A stretch of 64,000 bases of DNA, taken from contig OY759767.1 in NCBI GenBank assembly GCA_963662705.2, positions 3,782,001 through 3,846,000 of the forward strand, written 5' to 3'. The position numbers and the translations under genes are program-made. The stretch's first letter is position 1; each line of letters starts with the position of its first letter. The notes under the pieces are model-generated. The model made no database searches and was not told the DNA's origin. It saw only the letters and a program-made list of their open reading frames with translations. Source of the DNA: JAPPHA01 sp963662705. Lineage in GTDB: Bacteria > Pseudomonadota > Alphaproteobacteria > Rhodobacterales > Rhodobacteraceae. This document shows, in pieces, positions 54,132-63,974 of this stretch.

Positions 54132-55454
54132 TCAGCGGTTCGCTTGCTCGAAACGCCGCAGCAAGGCATTGCCGCGTTCAACCGCGCTGTCGAGCGCGGC
54201 CTGCGCGGTCTTGTCTCCTGCCCAAACCGCTTCCAGCTCTTCGTCGATGATTCCGCGAATCTGGTCGAAATTGCCCAGCCGCAATCCCTTGGAGTTGGGC
54301 GTTGGGTCTTTCGCGGTCATCTGGATGCCCGCGATTTCGGTGCCCGGGTTGGCTTCGTAAAACCCTTCATCCTTTGTCTGCGCAGCCGCAGCCAGGGTTA
54401 TCGGAAGATAGCCGGTGTCCTGGTGCCACTTGGCCTGAATGTCCGAGGTCGAGAGGAAACTCAGAAACTCCGCGACACCCTCGTATTCCCCGGCTTCGTG
54501 ACCGGCCAGGACCCAAAGCGAAGAACCGCCGATGATCGTGTTTTGAGGCGCGCCTTCCACGCCTTCCCAGTAGGGGAGCGACCTGATCTGGAAGTCGAAC
54601 TCGGCCTGGGCCTTGACGCCCGCGTAGCCTGCCGAACTCTCCGTAAACAGGGCACATTCACCGCCACGGAAATTCGCGCCGCCCTCGTTTCGTCGCCCGG
54701 CGTAAATGAACCTGCCGTCCGCCGCCCATTGCCCCATGGTCTCGATGTGCTTCACCTGGACCGGTCCATTGAAGACCAGTTCCGTATCAAGACCGGCGAA
54801 GCCGTTTTCCTTCGTGGCGAAGGGCACGTTGTGATAGGCTGAGAAGTTCTCCAGATGGACCCAGCTCTGCCATGCAGTGGTCAAGGGACAATCCACTCCA
54901 CCTTCCTTGAGCGCCGTCAGCGCCGCATCAACCTGCTGCCAGGTCGAGAGGTCCATGTCCGGGTCGAGGCCCGCCTCGGCGAACAGGTCGCGATTGACAT
55001 AGATCACCGGGGTCGAAGAGTTGTATGGCAAGGACAGCATTTCGCCCGTCGTCGTCGTGTAGTAACCCTTGACCGCTCCCAGGTAACCATCCGGGTTAAA
55101 CTCGGCCCCGCCTTCGGCCATCACTTCGTACACGGGCTTGATCGCGCCGCGGGCGGCCATCATGGTGGCCGTACCGACCTCGAATACCATGAGGATGTGC
55201 GGTTGCTCGCCGGCGCGGAATGCCGCGATTCCGGCGTTCAGGGTTTCCGAGTAGTTGCCCTTGTGGCTGCCAACCACGTGGTATTCGTCTTGCGATGCGT
55301 TGAATTTTTCGACCTGCTCCGCAAGCAGATCACCAAGACGTCCGGTGAACGCGTGCCACCAGTGGATTTCCGTCTGCGCCAGGGCCGCGGGCGTCCACGC
55401 GAGGCAGACGGCGACCGCACCGGCGATCATTCCTGTCAGTTTTGACCTGGTCAT
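54132..55454 (-). CDS. ugpB: Glycerol-3-phosphate ABC transporter, binding protein (UgpB type)
   Basis: Periplasmic family 1 solute-binding protein, 440 aa. The signal peptide ends at ALAQTE and is followed by IHWWHAFTG, the UgpB opening, then EQVEKFNASQDEYHVVGSHKGNY. The C-terminal half has GGSSLWVLAGH and the AALDSAVERGN tail seen in UgpB. It captures sn-glycerol-3-phosphate and its diesters. It is the first gene of ugpBAEC, which suggests control by phosphate supply in other bacteria; no Pho box was identified. Confidence 0.92.
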   Translation of the reverse strand: MTRSKLTGMIAGAVAVCLAWTPAALAQTEIHWWHAFTGRLGDLLAEQVEKFNASQDEYHVVGSHKGNYSETLNAGIAAFRAGEQPHILMVFEVGTATMMAARGAIKPVYEVMAEGGAEFNPDGYLGAVKGYYTTTTGEMLSLPYNSSTPVIYVNRDLFAEAGLDPDMDLSTWQQVDAALTALKEGGVDCPLTTAWQSWVHLENFSAYHNVPFATKENGFAGLDTELVFNGPVQVKHIETMGQWAADGRFIYAGRRNEGGANFRGGECALFTESSAGYAGVKAQAEFDFQIRSLPYWEGVEGAPQNTIIGGSSLWVLAGHEAGEYEGVAEFLSFLSTSDIQAKWHQDTGYLPITLAAAAQTKDEGFYEANPGTEIAGIQMTAKDPTPNSKGLRLGNFDQIRGIIDEELEAVWAGDKTAQAALDSAVERGNALLRRFEQANR

Positions 55455-55687
55455 CGAGTAATCTCCTACCTATTCCAAATTCGTCAGTCACCGAATTTGT
55501 GCTTCGGTTTCCGACATTGTCCATTGAGCAGACGGTAACATGTCGTGGCGATGACGCAAGCTGGATTCGCGGTCAGGGACCGGAACTGTCAGGCGCGGCG
55601 CCAGCAAAAGACACTGATTCATCGGGATTTCGAGGAGGCAGGCGCAATCGTTCCGGTTGGTGTCGGCGCCACAAAACCACTGCATCT

Positions 55688-56566
55688 TTAACCCTCGAGA
55701 GCGGCCTTTTCCCTCCGAATTGTGAAGACTCCGGCGCCCACGAGAATCAGGATGCCCAGGACCGTCAAGGCGTCCGGAATTTCCGCAAACAGGAGTGCCC
55801 CGAAAATGGCCGAAAATATCATGATCGAATATCGAAATGGCGACACAAAGAAAATGTCCCCCGTGCGCATCGTCACGACACCGAAATAGTACCCTGCGAA
55901 AAGAAACATGCCCGACAGGGAAAGCAGCCCGAAATCGGTTCGCGAAGGCGGGGTCCACCTGGCGTCAACGAGCGTGGCCAGGCCGAATACCATCGTCACA
56001 ATCAATGCGGATGCCAGGGTAACGAACAGCGAATCCGCGGAAGATGACAACTTTCGGGACGCCAGGTCGCGAAGCACAACGAACAGGACCGCCAGCAAAG
56101 CCAGGAGGCTGTATGCGTTGAATCCGTCGGTTCCCGGGCGAATGATGATGAGTACGCCGACGAGGCCGACGAAAATCGCCGCGAACCTCATTGGCCCGGC
56201 ACGAGCCCCGAAAACGAAACGCGCAGCGACGACGATGGCCAGCGGAACAAACTGCAGGATCGCAGTCGCGTTTGCGATCGGCATGTTCAACACCGCAGAC
56301 AGGAAACACGCCGTGATTCCGATCTCCGCGACCGTCCGGACCGCGATGACGGCCCGGTCCCGACGTCCGGGAAACGTCCGGAACGTACCGCGAAACCACG
56401 CGTAGGTGCCAAACAGAATGCAAAGTATGGTGCCGCGCATGAAAACGGACTGGGCCAGTCCGAATTCGGTTCCAACAAGCTTGAAGATGGCGTCATTCGC
56501 AGAGAACCCGGCCATGGATACGCACATCAGGCCGGCGTTGCGAATATTGTCCCGGTGCCGGCTCAC
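55688..56566 (-). CDS. DMT-superfamily (EamA) transporter
   Basis: Inner-membrane transporter, 292 aa, with about ten hydrophobic segments in two EamA repeats. It begins with a short cytoplasmic tail and GFSANDAIFKLVG, as in many alphaproteobacterial EamA proteins. The substrate is unknown; family members export amino acids or other metabolites. It is 54 bp downstream of the caiD-like gene, in the same direction, so it may belong to that cluster. Confidence 0.85.
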   Translation of the reverse strand: MSRHRDNIRNAGLMCVSMAGFSANDAIFKLVGTEFGLAQSVFMRGTILCILFGTYAWFRGTFRTFPGRRDRAVIAVRTVAEIGITACFLSAVLNMPIANATAILQFVPLAIVVAARFVFGARAGPMRFAAIFVGLVGVLIIIRPGTDGFNAYSLLALLAVLFVVLRDLASRKLSSSADSLFVTLASALIVTMVFGLATLVDARWTPPSRTDFGLLSLSGMFLFAGYYFGVVTMRTGDIFFVSPFRYSIMIFSAIFGALLFAEIPDALTVLGILILVGAGVFTIRREKAALEG

Positions 56567-56620
56567 CCGTCAGCACCCCGTCGCGAATTCCGAACGGGCA
56601 CTTCGAACTCACCGGCCCCT

Positions 56621-57406
56621 TTACCGGCCTTTCCAGACCGGATCGCGTTTTTCCGCGAAAGCCAATGCCCCTTCCATTTGGTCTTCCGATGAATACAGGA
56701 TGTCGACCGTGCGCAACTGGCGGCCGGTAATCCGGTTCATCGAGTCCTGGAACCGGCTGTTTTCCGCGTCCCGCACGATTTCCTTGATCGCCGCATAGAC
56801 AAGTGGCGGACCCGACGCGAGCAAACGGGCAAGCTCGCGGGCTTCGTCCATCAACTGGCCTGCCGGGCAGACCCTGTTGACAAGCCCCCACCTGTTCGCC
56901 TCGTCCGCATCCAGCCAGCGACCGGTCAGGAGCATCTCCATGGCGATGTGGTACGGGATTCGCTTCGGGAGCTTGACGGAAGCTGCGTCGGCGACCGTAC
57001 CGGAACGAATTTCGGGCAAGGCGAATCGAGCATGTTCTGCCGCGAGGATGATATCCGCGGAAAGTGCCAATTCGAGACCGCCCCCGCAGCAGATGCCGTT
57101 GACTGCCGCGATCACGGGTTTGTTGAGATCGCGAAGTTCCTGCAGTCCGCCAAATCCACCGACGCCGTAGTCTCCGTCTACGGCTTCGCCTTCCGCCGCC
57201 GACTTGAGATCCCAACCAGCACAAAAGAACCTTTCTCCGCCACCGGTGACGATGGCGACGCGGTGCTCGGGGTTGTCCCGAAACCCGGCAAAAACGCCGC
57301 CCATGACTCTGCTCGTCTCCAGGTCTATGGCGTTCGCCCCTGGCCTGTCGAGCACGACCTCCAGGACATGTCCATCCTCGCGAATCCTTACCGGTGAATC
57401 GGTCAT
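56621..57406 (-). CDS. caiD: CaiD-like enoyl-CoA hydratase (carnitinyl-CoA dehydratase type)
   Basis: Crotonase-fold enzyme, 261 aa, the same length as CaiD. The match to CaiD as I remember it is close: RPGANAIDLETS, CAGWDLKSAAEGEA, NKPVIAAVNGICCGGGLELA, and the ending AFAEKRDPVWKGR. CaiD interconverts carnitinyl-CoA and crotonobetainyl-CoA. The ATG overlaps the upstream CoA-synthetase stop by 4 nt. No caiB CoA transferase is nearby, so the CoA ester is presumably made by the adjacent ADP-forming synthetase. Confidence 0.8.
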   Translation of the reverse strand: MTDSPVRIREDGHVLEVVLDRPGANAIDLETSRVMGGVFAGFRDNPEHRVAIVTGGGERFFCAGWDLKSAAEGEAVDGDYGVGGFGGLQELRDLNKPVIAAVNGICCGGGLELALSADIILAAEHARFALPEIRSGTVADAASVKLPKRIPYHIAMEMLLTGRWLDADEANRWGLVNRVCPAGQLMDEARELARLLASGPPLVYAAIKEIVRDAENSRFQDSMNRITGRQLRTVDILYSSEDQMEGALAFAEKRDPVWKGR

Positions 57407-59445
57407 GCCACCCTCCTCATGAATGCGTCAGCAGCAACCGCCCGGTCAGGACGGCACAGCAGCGGGTTGACTTCGATCTCTTCCAGGCCATGGCTGTTGG
57501 CACGCACGTAGTCCTGTATGGAAAGTACATTTCGAACGATCGCGCGACGGTCGACCGCCAGCCCGCCGCGCCAGCCTGCGAGCAGCGGAGAAATGCCAAG
57601 TCGATCGATGGCATCTCCGATTTCCCCCTCCGTGCACGGCACCAGGAGTGATTGGCGGTCGCGCATGATCTCGGCCAGAGTCCCGCCTGCCGCAACCGTC
57701 AGGACGAAACCATGAGCAGGGTCGCGCACGACGCCAACCAGGAGTTCCGCGACAACCCCGGATATCATTTCCTCAACCAGAAAGCTCTCGGCCTCCATAT
57801 CAGCAGCGGCCAATTTCAGGGCCGAATCGTTTGCAAGATCGAGCGCGACTGCACCGGACTCCGTCTTGTGGGCATACCCTTCCGCCTTGAGAACGACTGG
57901 AAAGCCGATTTCTTCCGCGGCATCAACAACCGAATCTCGTGACGCGACCCGCCGTGCACGGGGAATGTCGAGACCGAACTCCGCGAGAGCCTTCTTGGTT
58001 TCGGTTTCGCTCACGAAAACAGAGCGTGTTTCGCGATTTTCCGTTTCGCCGGCAGGTACCAGCAAGCCGAGAGGATGTCTCGTCCTCATGGCGCCGACCG
58101 CTGCCACCGAAGCAAGCGCGTCGTCGAGGCCGTTCAGCGGGATCACGCCGGCTTTCATGAGTTCCTTGGCGACATTCTCCGGCATGAGTTCCGGCAGCGT
58201 CGCCACCATGGCAATCCGGCCACCGGTACGGCGTCGCGTCTCAATGGCGGCATCGATCGCCGAACGCCAGTCTCCCTGGTCGCAGCGGTCGGTTCTCGGA
58301 AAATCCACCACCAGAAGCGTCATGGCGAGAGACGGGTCCACGATAGCTGACCACGCGCGCGCCATCGCCTCGGTGTCCCGCCAGATATAGGTGTGGTAAT
58401 CGAGGGGATTGGACAACGCGACGCGTGGGCCCAGAACTGCCCGCAGGTCCTTCAACTGGTATTCGTTGAGAGCCGGGAAACTCAGTCCGAGGGCCTTGCC
58501 GGTGTCGGCCACAAGGCTCGCCTCACCACCCGAACAACTGACCGACGCAACGCGGTTCGACGGAATTCTGCCGCAGACATGCAACAGCTTGAGCGTCTCG
58601 AGGAACGCGGTAAGCGAGGTGACGGCTGCAAACCCGAGCCGCGTCATCAAGGCTTCCGCCCCGGCATGGCTGCCAGAAAGAGACGCCGTGTGAGAAACCG
58701 CCAACCGCCGAGACTCGACCGAACGGCCCACTTTCAGGACGACCACCGGTTTTCCCAGGCTCTCGGCGCAACTCGAAAGTTGTTCAAGAGCACCGAGATC
58801 GCCAAAGCCCTCGACATGAAGGCCGAGCGCGGTCACCCGATCATCTTCAAGCAGCGATCTGCCGATTTCGGCCATGCCGGTTTGTGCCTGATTCCCCGCC
58901 GCGACCACGAATGCGACGGGAATTGCCCGGCACTGCATGGTGATGTTGATACCTATGTTTGATGACTGGGTAACAATTCCGACACCTGACCGGACCTTTT
59001 CAAGACCGTGCTGGTCCGGCCAGAGCAGTGCGCCGTCGAGGCCATTGATGAATCCATAGCAATTCGGCCCGAGGATCGGCATGTCGCCAGCCGCTTCAAG
59101 AAGTTCGTCCTCCAGCCCCGCGCCACCTGGCAGCTCCTCTTCGGCCTCGCGAAATCCGGATGCAAAACATACGGCACCACCAGCTCCCCGTTCGGCGAGT
59201 TTCCTGACGATACCGACCGTTATCGTTCGGTTGACGCCGACGAATGTCGCATCGGGAGCGTCCGGAAGCTCATCGATTGCTCGGTAGGCATGCTCGCCGG
59301 CGACCGTCCTGGCCGTCGGGTGAACCGGCCAGATTCCGCCGGGGAAGCCGAACGCCCGACACTGCTCGATGACGGATCGACACCAGGCACCCCCACCGAC
59401 GACGGCAATCGAGGATGGATGAAACAGTCGTCCGAGTTGTCTCAC
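57403..59445 (-). CDS. ADP-forming acyl-CoA synthetase family protein
   Basis: 680-aa fused alpha-beta acyl-CoA synthetase (NDP-forming) of the acetate/pimeloyl-CoA ligase group. The order is a CoA-binding domain (SSIAVVGGGAW), succinyl-CoA-synthetase-like flavodoxin domain, a phospho-His segment (AVSHTASLSGSHAGAEAL near residue 250), then an ATP-grasp domain from about residue 480 (FPVVLKAEGYAHKTESGAV, ending GLEEIEVNPLL). It starts at GTG 59445. It is coupled to the caiD-like gene and likely activates the same substrate, for example a carnitine-like acid (inference). Confidence 0.85.
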   Translation of the reverse strand: MRQLGRLFHPSSIAVVGGGAWCRSVIEQCRAFGFPGGIWPVHPTARTVAGEHAYRAIDELPDAPDATFVGVNRTITVGIVRKLAERGAGGAVCFASGFREAEEELPGGAGLEDELLEAAGDMPILGPNCYGFINGLDGALLWPDQHGLEKVRSGVGIVTQSSNIGINITMQCRAIPVAFVVAAGNQAQTGMAEIGRSLLEDDRVTALGLHVEGFGDLGALEQLSSCAESLGKPVVVLKVGRSVESRRLAVSHTASLSGSHAGAEALMTRLGFAAVTSLTAFLETLKLLHVCGRIPSNRVASVSCSGGEASLVADTGKALGLSFPALNEYQLKDLRAVLGPRVALSNPLDYHTYIWRDTEAMARAWSAIVDPSLAMTLLVVDFPRTDRCDQGDWRSAIDAAIETRRRTGGRIAMVATLPELMPENVAKELMKAGVIPLNGLDDALASVAAVGAMRTRHPLGLLVPAGETENRETRSVFVSETETKKALAEFGLDIPRARRVASRDSVVDAAEEIGFPVVLKAEGYAHKTESGAVALDLANDSALKLAAADMEAESFLVEEMISGVVAELLVGVVRDPAHGFVLTVAAGGTLAEIMRDRQSLLVPCTEGEIGDAIDRLGISPLLAGWRGGLAVDRRAIVRNVLSIQDYVRANSHGLEEIEVNPLLCRPDRAVAADAFMRRVA

Positions 59446-59874
59446 GAGGCCAGTACCCCGGGTTCTCCCGCCAGTTCAGGAACGCCGGAAGACAACCGCA
59501 ACGATGGCATGGTCGCGTGGAATCCGTTTGTGGCCTTGCGTCGGCTTTGAGGCAGGTGGCCTGCCAACATGCGGCAAGCTCCCGGGATTGCCTCGCCGGA
59601 AACTGGCCGCTTCCATCGCCCAGCCATGAGACACGTCATCCGGATGACGACACTTCCATCCCCGTGCGCAACCATGCGTTGATCAGGGCCGTCGAGGGTG
59701 GAACCTTGAATCGGCAGGGCCCGAGGCGAGGTACGTGCGATCCCGTGGGGCATAATACGTGCACTCCGACCTGTCCTGCTCGCCCAGGGCGCGGGAAGCA
59801 CAAGGAAATCGCGAGAACCGGCAACCTGCTCCAACGAAACTGGAAGCCCTGGCCTCCGGGATTCAGCCACCTGA
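59446..59874. other. Intergenic region without a recognisable gene
   Basis: 429 bp between the acyl-CoA dehydrogenase and the CoA synthetase. Frames on both strands lack family features. It may hold the promoter of the synthetase-caiD genes. Confidence 0.45.
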
Positions 59875-61035
59875 TCATGCACCAAGCGGGCGCAGGAGTT
59901 CGCGGCTGATGATGTGCCGCTGGATTTCGGACGTTCCATCCCAGATTCGCTCCACGCGCGCATCCCGCCAAAACCGCTCCAACGGATAGTCCGACATCAG
60001 TCCCATACCGCCGTGGATCTGGATCGCCGCGTCGGTGACCATTGCAAGCATTTCGGACGCGAACAGCTTGGCGCTCGCGATTTCGCGACTGGCCTGCAAC
60101 CCCTGGTCCAGCCGGTCCGCACACGCTAGTGTCAGGTAATCGGCTGCGTCGATTTGCGTAATCATGTCGGCCAACTGAAACCCGACTCCCTGGAATTTCC
60201 CGATTTTTTGCCCGAACTGTTCGCGTTCGGAGGCATGGCCAAGTGCCAAATCGAACACCCTGCGCGCTCTTCCGACGCAATTCGCGGCAACGGTGATCCT
60301 GGTCGCGTAGAGCCAGGTGTTCATCACGGCAAATCCGCCGTCGACTTCGCCGAGGACCTGGTTGTCCGGGAGGCGGCAGTCGTCGAACTCAAGAATCATG
60401 TTCTTGTAGCCACGATGGCTGACGGACTCGTAGCCGTCGCGAATCGTGAATCCCGGCGTTCCGCGATCAACCAGGAATGCCGTAATCCTTTTCTTGGCGC
60501 CGCGAGGCGTTTCGTCCACACCGGTCGCGACGAATACGATGACAAAATCCGCGTGGTCCGCGCCCGATATGAAATGCTTGGTACCGTTGAGGATCCAGTC
60601 CCCGTCCTCTCGGACCGCAGTCGACAGCATGCCGCGGATGTCGGATCCGGCACCGGGTTCCGTCATCGCGAGGGCATCCATGCGTTCGCCCCGGACGGCA
60701 GGCAGGAGATATTTCTCCCGCTGGTCTCCCGTACACGCCATAAGGATGTTCTGCGGACGGCCGAAGAAATGGGTCAGCGCCATTGATCCGCGCCCCAATT
60801 CCCGTTCCACCAGGGCAAACTCGAGGTGATTCAATCCCGCGCCGCCAACTTCCTCGGGAAAGTTGCAGGCATAGAATCCAAGATCGATCGTCTTCTGCTT
60901 GATCCCGGCTGCGACTTCCGGTGGAACTTCGCCCGTCGCTTCGACCGATTCTTCGTGGGGTATGATCTCGTTCTCGACGAACGACCTGACGGTCGAAGCA
61001 ATCAACTCCTGGTGATCCTTGATGCCAAACTGCAT
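59875..61035 (-). CDS. Acyl-CoA dehydrogenase
   Basis: FAD enzyme, 386 aa, with the three-domain acyl-CoA dehydrogenase fold. Motifs are MTEPGAGSDIRGM, HFISGADHADFV, QFGQKIGKFQGVGFQLADM and QIHGGMGLMSDYPLERFWRD. The C-terminal segment reads RIWDGTSEIQRHIISRELL; medium- and short-chain enzymes have Glu where Asp stands here (YEGT). The catalytic base may thus be Asp or lie elsewhere. In context it could act as a crotonobetainyl-CoA/butyrobetainyl-CoA redox enzyme (inference). Confidence 0.88.
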   Translation of the reverse strand: MQFGIKDHQELIASTVRSFVENEIIPHEESVEATGEVPPEVAAGIKQKTIDLGFYACNFPEEVGGAGLNHLEFALVERELGRGSMALTHFFGRPQNILMACTGDQREKYLLPAVRGERMDALAMTEPGAGSDIRGMLSTAVREDGDWILNGTKHFISGADHADFVIVFVATGVDETPRGAKKRITAFLVDRGTPGFTIRDGYESVSHRGYKNMILEFDDCRLPDNQVLGEVDGGFAVMNTWLYATRITVAANCVGRARRVFDLALGHASEREQFGQKIGKFQGVGFQLADMITQIDAADYLTLACADRLDQGLQASREIASAKLFASEMLAMVTDAAIQIHGGMGLMSDYPLERFWRDARVERIWDGTSEIQRHIISRELLRPLGA

Positions 61036-61128
61036 GAGGTGTTGTCATTGCCTCCAAGTTGGTGAAGCTGGCCGAAGGGCCCGATGCTGTGGCGATGCAT
61101 CCGGGGCAGATGCAGGAAGGTTTTGGCG

Positions 61129-61796
61129 GTGGTTGGCTATCTCATGGGAATTGACCTTGGCACGACTTCGGTCAAGGCGGGCGTGTTCACGCCTGACGGC
61201 AGCGTACTGGAGACATTTGGCGAAAGCTACCCCACCACACACAAAGACGGGGGGGTCTGTGAACAAGACCCCCGGCACTGGACCCGGCTGATCGACTTGG
61301 CGCTCAAACGGTTTGCGGCGGCAGGGTTGCGCGGGCAGATTGCCGGAGCGGCGCTGACCAGCCAGGTGAACACCCATGTGTTCGTGGACCGCAATGGGCG
61401 GCCACTGATGCCAGCGATCACGTGGCAGGATACGCGTGCGGCGTACGAGGCGGCAGAACTTGACGATCAGCTGAAAGTAGAAGACAAGATCGCATGGCTG
61501 GGTGCGCCTATTCCCGTCGATGCCTCGCACCCGCTCGCGCGAATGCTCTGGGTGCAACGCCATGCGCCGGAGATCTGGGACAAGACCCGATTCGTACTGT
61601 TACCCAAGGATTTCGCAAATCACGGCCTGACCGGAGAACTGGCGACTGATCCGTTGTCGAATATCGGTCTTGTAGGGCTTGACGGGCATTTTGTGCCGCA
61701 AATCCTCGATCTCGTACCGGGGGCAGCGGATCGGATGCCGCCAATCCGCGGTATAACCGAGATCATTGGAAAATCACCTGATGGTACGCCCTTTGT
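61129..61796 (+). pseudogene. FGGY sugar kinase (xylulokinase-like), 5' part, split by ISAs1
   Basis: N-terminal part of an FGGY carbohydrate kinase, about 222 codons. It begins GYLMGIDLGTTSVKAGVF (ATP phosphate-binding Asp and GTT) and has MPAITWQDTRA, HPLARMLW and LLPKDFANHGLTG. GTG 61129 has AGGAAGG 8 nt upstream; ATG 61144 is an alternative. The frame is interrupted after DGTPFV by ISAs1 copy 2. Removing the element and one 10-bp repeat restores DGTPFVAATMDGW, the normal continuation. Confidence 0.88.
61787..61796. repeat. ISAs1 copy 2 target-site duplication, left
   Basis: CGCCCTTTGT, within the kinase codons, repeated exactly at 63965-63974. Confidence 0.95.
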
Positions 61797-61813
61797 CAAG
61801 GCAAATCCGTTCT
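61797..61813. repeat. ISAs1 copy 2 left inverted repeat
   Basis: CAAGGCAAATCCGTTCT, identical to the left end of copy 1. Confidence 0.85.
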
Positions 61814-61854
61814 CTGGAATTTTCTCTTTTCTTTCATTGATATGACTATCGGAG

Positions 61855-63707
61855 GTGGACTCTCCCGCAGCACCGGTTTACAGTCAGCCGCGGGTGATTC
61901 GCGGCAAGGCGGTATGGATCGAAAGCGTGGTGGATCTTTCCCAAGTGTCATTGGACATGGTGACGAAGGTGGACGAGGCCCGCTTTCGCGCCTTGATGCA
62001 GGAGCATCATTTCCTCGGCGACGCCCAGCCGAGAGGCGAGACCATACGCTATGTCGCCCACTGTGGGGGACGCTGGCTGGCGCTGGCGATGTTTTCGGCA
62101 TCAGCGTTGCTCTGCGCGGCGCGCGATGACTGGATCGGCTGGGAGCGTGGCAGCCAGTTCAGCCGCCTTCACCTTGTCACCAACAATTCGCGGTTCCTGG
62201 TTCTGCCCGGCGGGGTGCCGAACCTCGGCTCGCGGGTGCTGTCGCTGTGCGCGCGGCGCCTGGTGCGGGACTGGCCGCTCCGCTTCGGCCACGAAATCCT
62301 GCTCCTGGAGACGTTCGTGGACCCTGTGCGCCATCGGGGCACGGTCTACCGCGCGGCCAACTGGCTCTGTGTCGGGCACACCCGGGGCTTCGGCCGCTTG
62401 GGCAGTGGCTATATCACCCACGACCGGCCCAAGCTTGTCTTTCTCTATCCACTGTGCCGGGATGCGCGCCGCCGGCTGCGGACGGCGCACCTTGATCCCG
62501 GCCTGCACAAGGGAGTTCCGAAGATGACACTCACCGCTGCGCAGATGCGCTCCCTGCCCGATTACTTCAAGCAGGTGGAGGATCCGCGACGCCGGCAGGG
62601 GCGGCGGCACAACCTGCCATCGGTGCTCTCGCTCGCCACCGCCGCGACCCTTGCCGGCATGCGCGGCTACAAGGAGATCTCGGAGTGGGTCGAGGACCAG
62701 AGCCAGGCGGTTCTGGCGTATTTCAGGCCGCGCTTCGACCAGGGCCGGTACATCCCGCCGAGCAGGACGATCATCCGCGACGTGCTGGTCCGGGTGTGCC
62801 CGGACGAGTTCGACGCCGCCCTGCGGCAGTGGAACGAAGACCATGGCGGCCCGGACAGCGCCCTGGCCGTCGACGGCAAGACCATGCGCGGCGCCGTCGA
62901 TGCCGATGGCGTGCAGACCCATGTCATGGGTGTTGTCGGCCACGACAGCAGGAAATCCTACGCCAAAAAAAAGTCGGAATGAGGCCGGGGGCGGACGACG
63001 AGGAAAAACGCACCAACGAAATCGGCACAGTCATCCCCCTGCTCGACATGCTGCCCGACATCAGCGGCCGCACCGTCACCGCCGATGCCATGTTGGCGCA
63101 GCGGAAACTGGCCACCTACCTCCTCGACCGCGGTGCCGACTACGCCTTCACCGTCAAGGGCAACCAGAAGACCCTGCTCTGCGATATCAGCCTGACGCTC
63201 GACGAGATCATGGCCAGCCGTGCGCCGGACTTCGTCGAACCCGAGTGCAAGCCCGACCACGGGCGCAAGGAGAAACGCTCCATATGGGTCTCCAGTGAAT
63301 TGAACGATTACGCCGACTTTCCCGGCACAGGCCAGGTCTTCGCCGTCCACCGCGAAACCCTCGAGGTCAAGACTGGGGAACAGTCCAAAGAAACGGCTTA
63401 CTGCATCACCAGCCTGACCGAGGACAGGGCAACACCCGAGCGCCTGCTCTGCCTCAATCGCGGGCACTGGGGGATCGAGGCCAACCACCACATCCTCGAC
63501 ATGACCTTCGATGAGGACCGAAGCCGCATCCGCACCGGCCACGGCCCGGCGAACGCCACCCTGCTCCGGCGCTTCGCCATCGGCCTGATCAAGACTCACA
63601 GCGACAATGTCGCCGAGACCACGCGCAGACTGGCCCGAAAACCCAGGCGGGTCCTGGACATGCTGAAACTGACAGGCAACACCCGCCCGCGCATGGCGTT
63701 CGGCTGA
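61855..63707 (+). CDS. ISAs1 transposase with DUF4338 domain, -1 frameshift (copy 2)
   Basis: Same coding layout as copy 1. The first frame runs 61855-62982 (DUF4338 plus transposase N-terminus and first catalytic Asp), and the -1 frame carries the remaining Asp and Glu to 63707. The A8 run and following G (62965-62973) are retained exactly. An internal ATG at 62524 with GGGAG upstream could start a transposase without the DUF4338 domain. The one coding base change I saw against copy 1 (aca/gcg region near 62489) is silent in this frame. Confidence 0.85.
62950..62973 (+). promoter_or_regulatory. Probable -1 frameshift signal (copy 2)
   Basis: Same AGGA element and A AAA AAG heptamer as in copy 1, unchanged. 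Confidence 0.6.
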
Positions 63708-63947
63708 AGACCCACCACACTCGCGCCTGAGTTGCCAATCCTGTCTCCACCCTCGAAGACGGGGGTGAACAGGCATGTCCGGCAATCGCCAAATCGCCGG
63801 AAACGCCGCCGGGAAACAGCCCCGGGCGCAGAATCATGTGCCGTGGGGCCTTGTCCGGGGTCGATGTGACGTCACCTCACGTGGCAAAAGGCGCATCGGT
63901 GAAATGCGAAAGACAATCGCGTCAAACCCGTGTGCCGGCAAAAAAAC

Positions 63948-63964
63948 AGAACAGATTCACCCTG
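63948..63964. repeat. ISAs1 copy 2 right inverted repeat
   Basis: Identical to the right end of copy 1. Confidence 0.85.
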
Positions 63965-63974
63965 CGCCCTTTGT
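63965..63974. repeat. ISAs1 copy 2 target-site duplication, right
   Basis: CGCCCTTTGT, identical to 61787-61796. Confidence 0.95.

Larger units (their letters stand above)
61797..63964 (+). mobile_element. ISAs1-family element, copy 2
   Basis: 2168 bp, the same length and content as copy 1 (offset 25742 bp). It is bounded by the same inverted repeats and a different 10-bp target duplication, which proves independent transposition. Its insertion inactivates the FGGY kinase gene. Confidence 0.95.
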
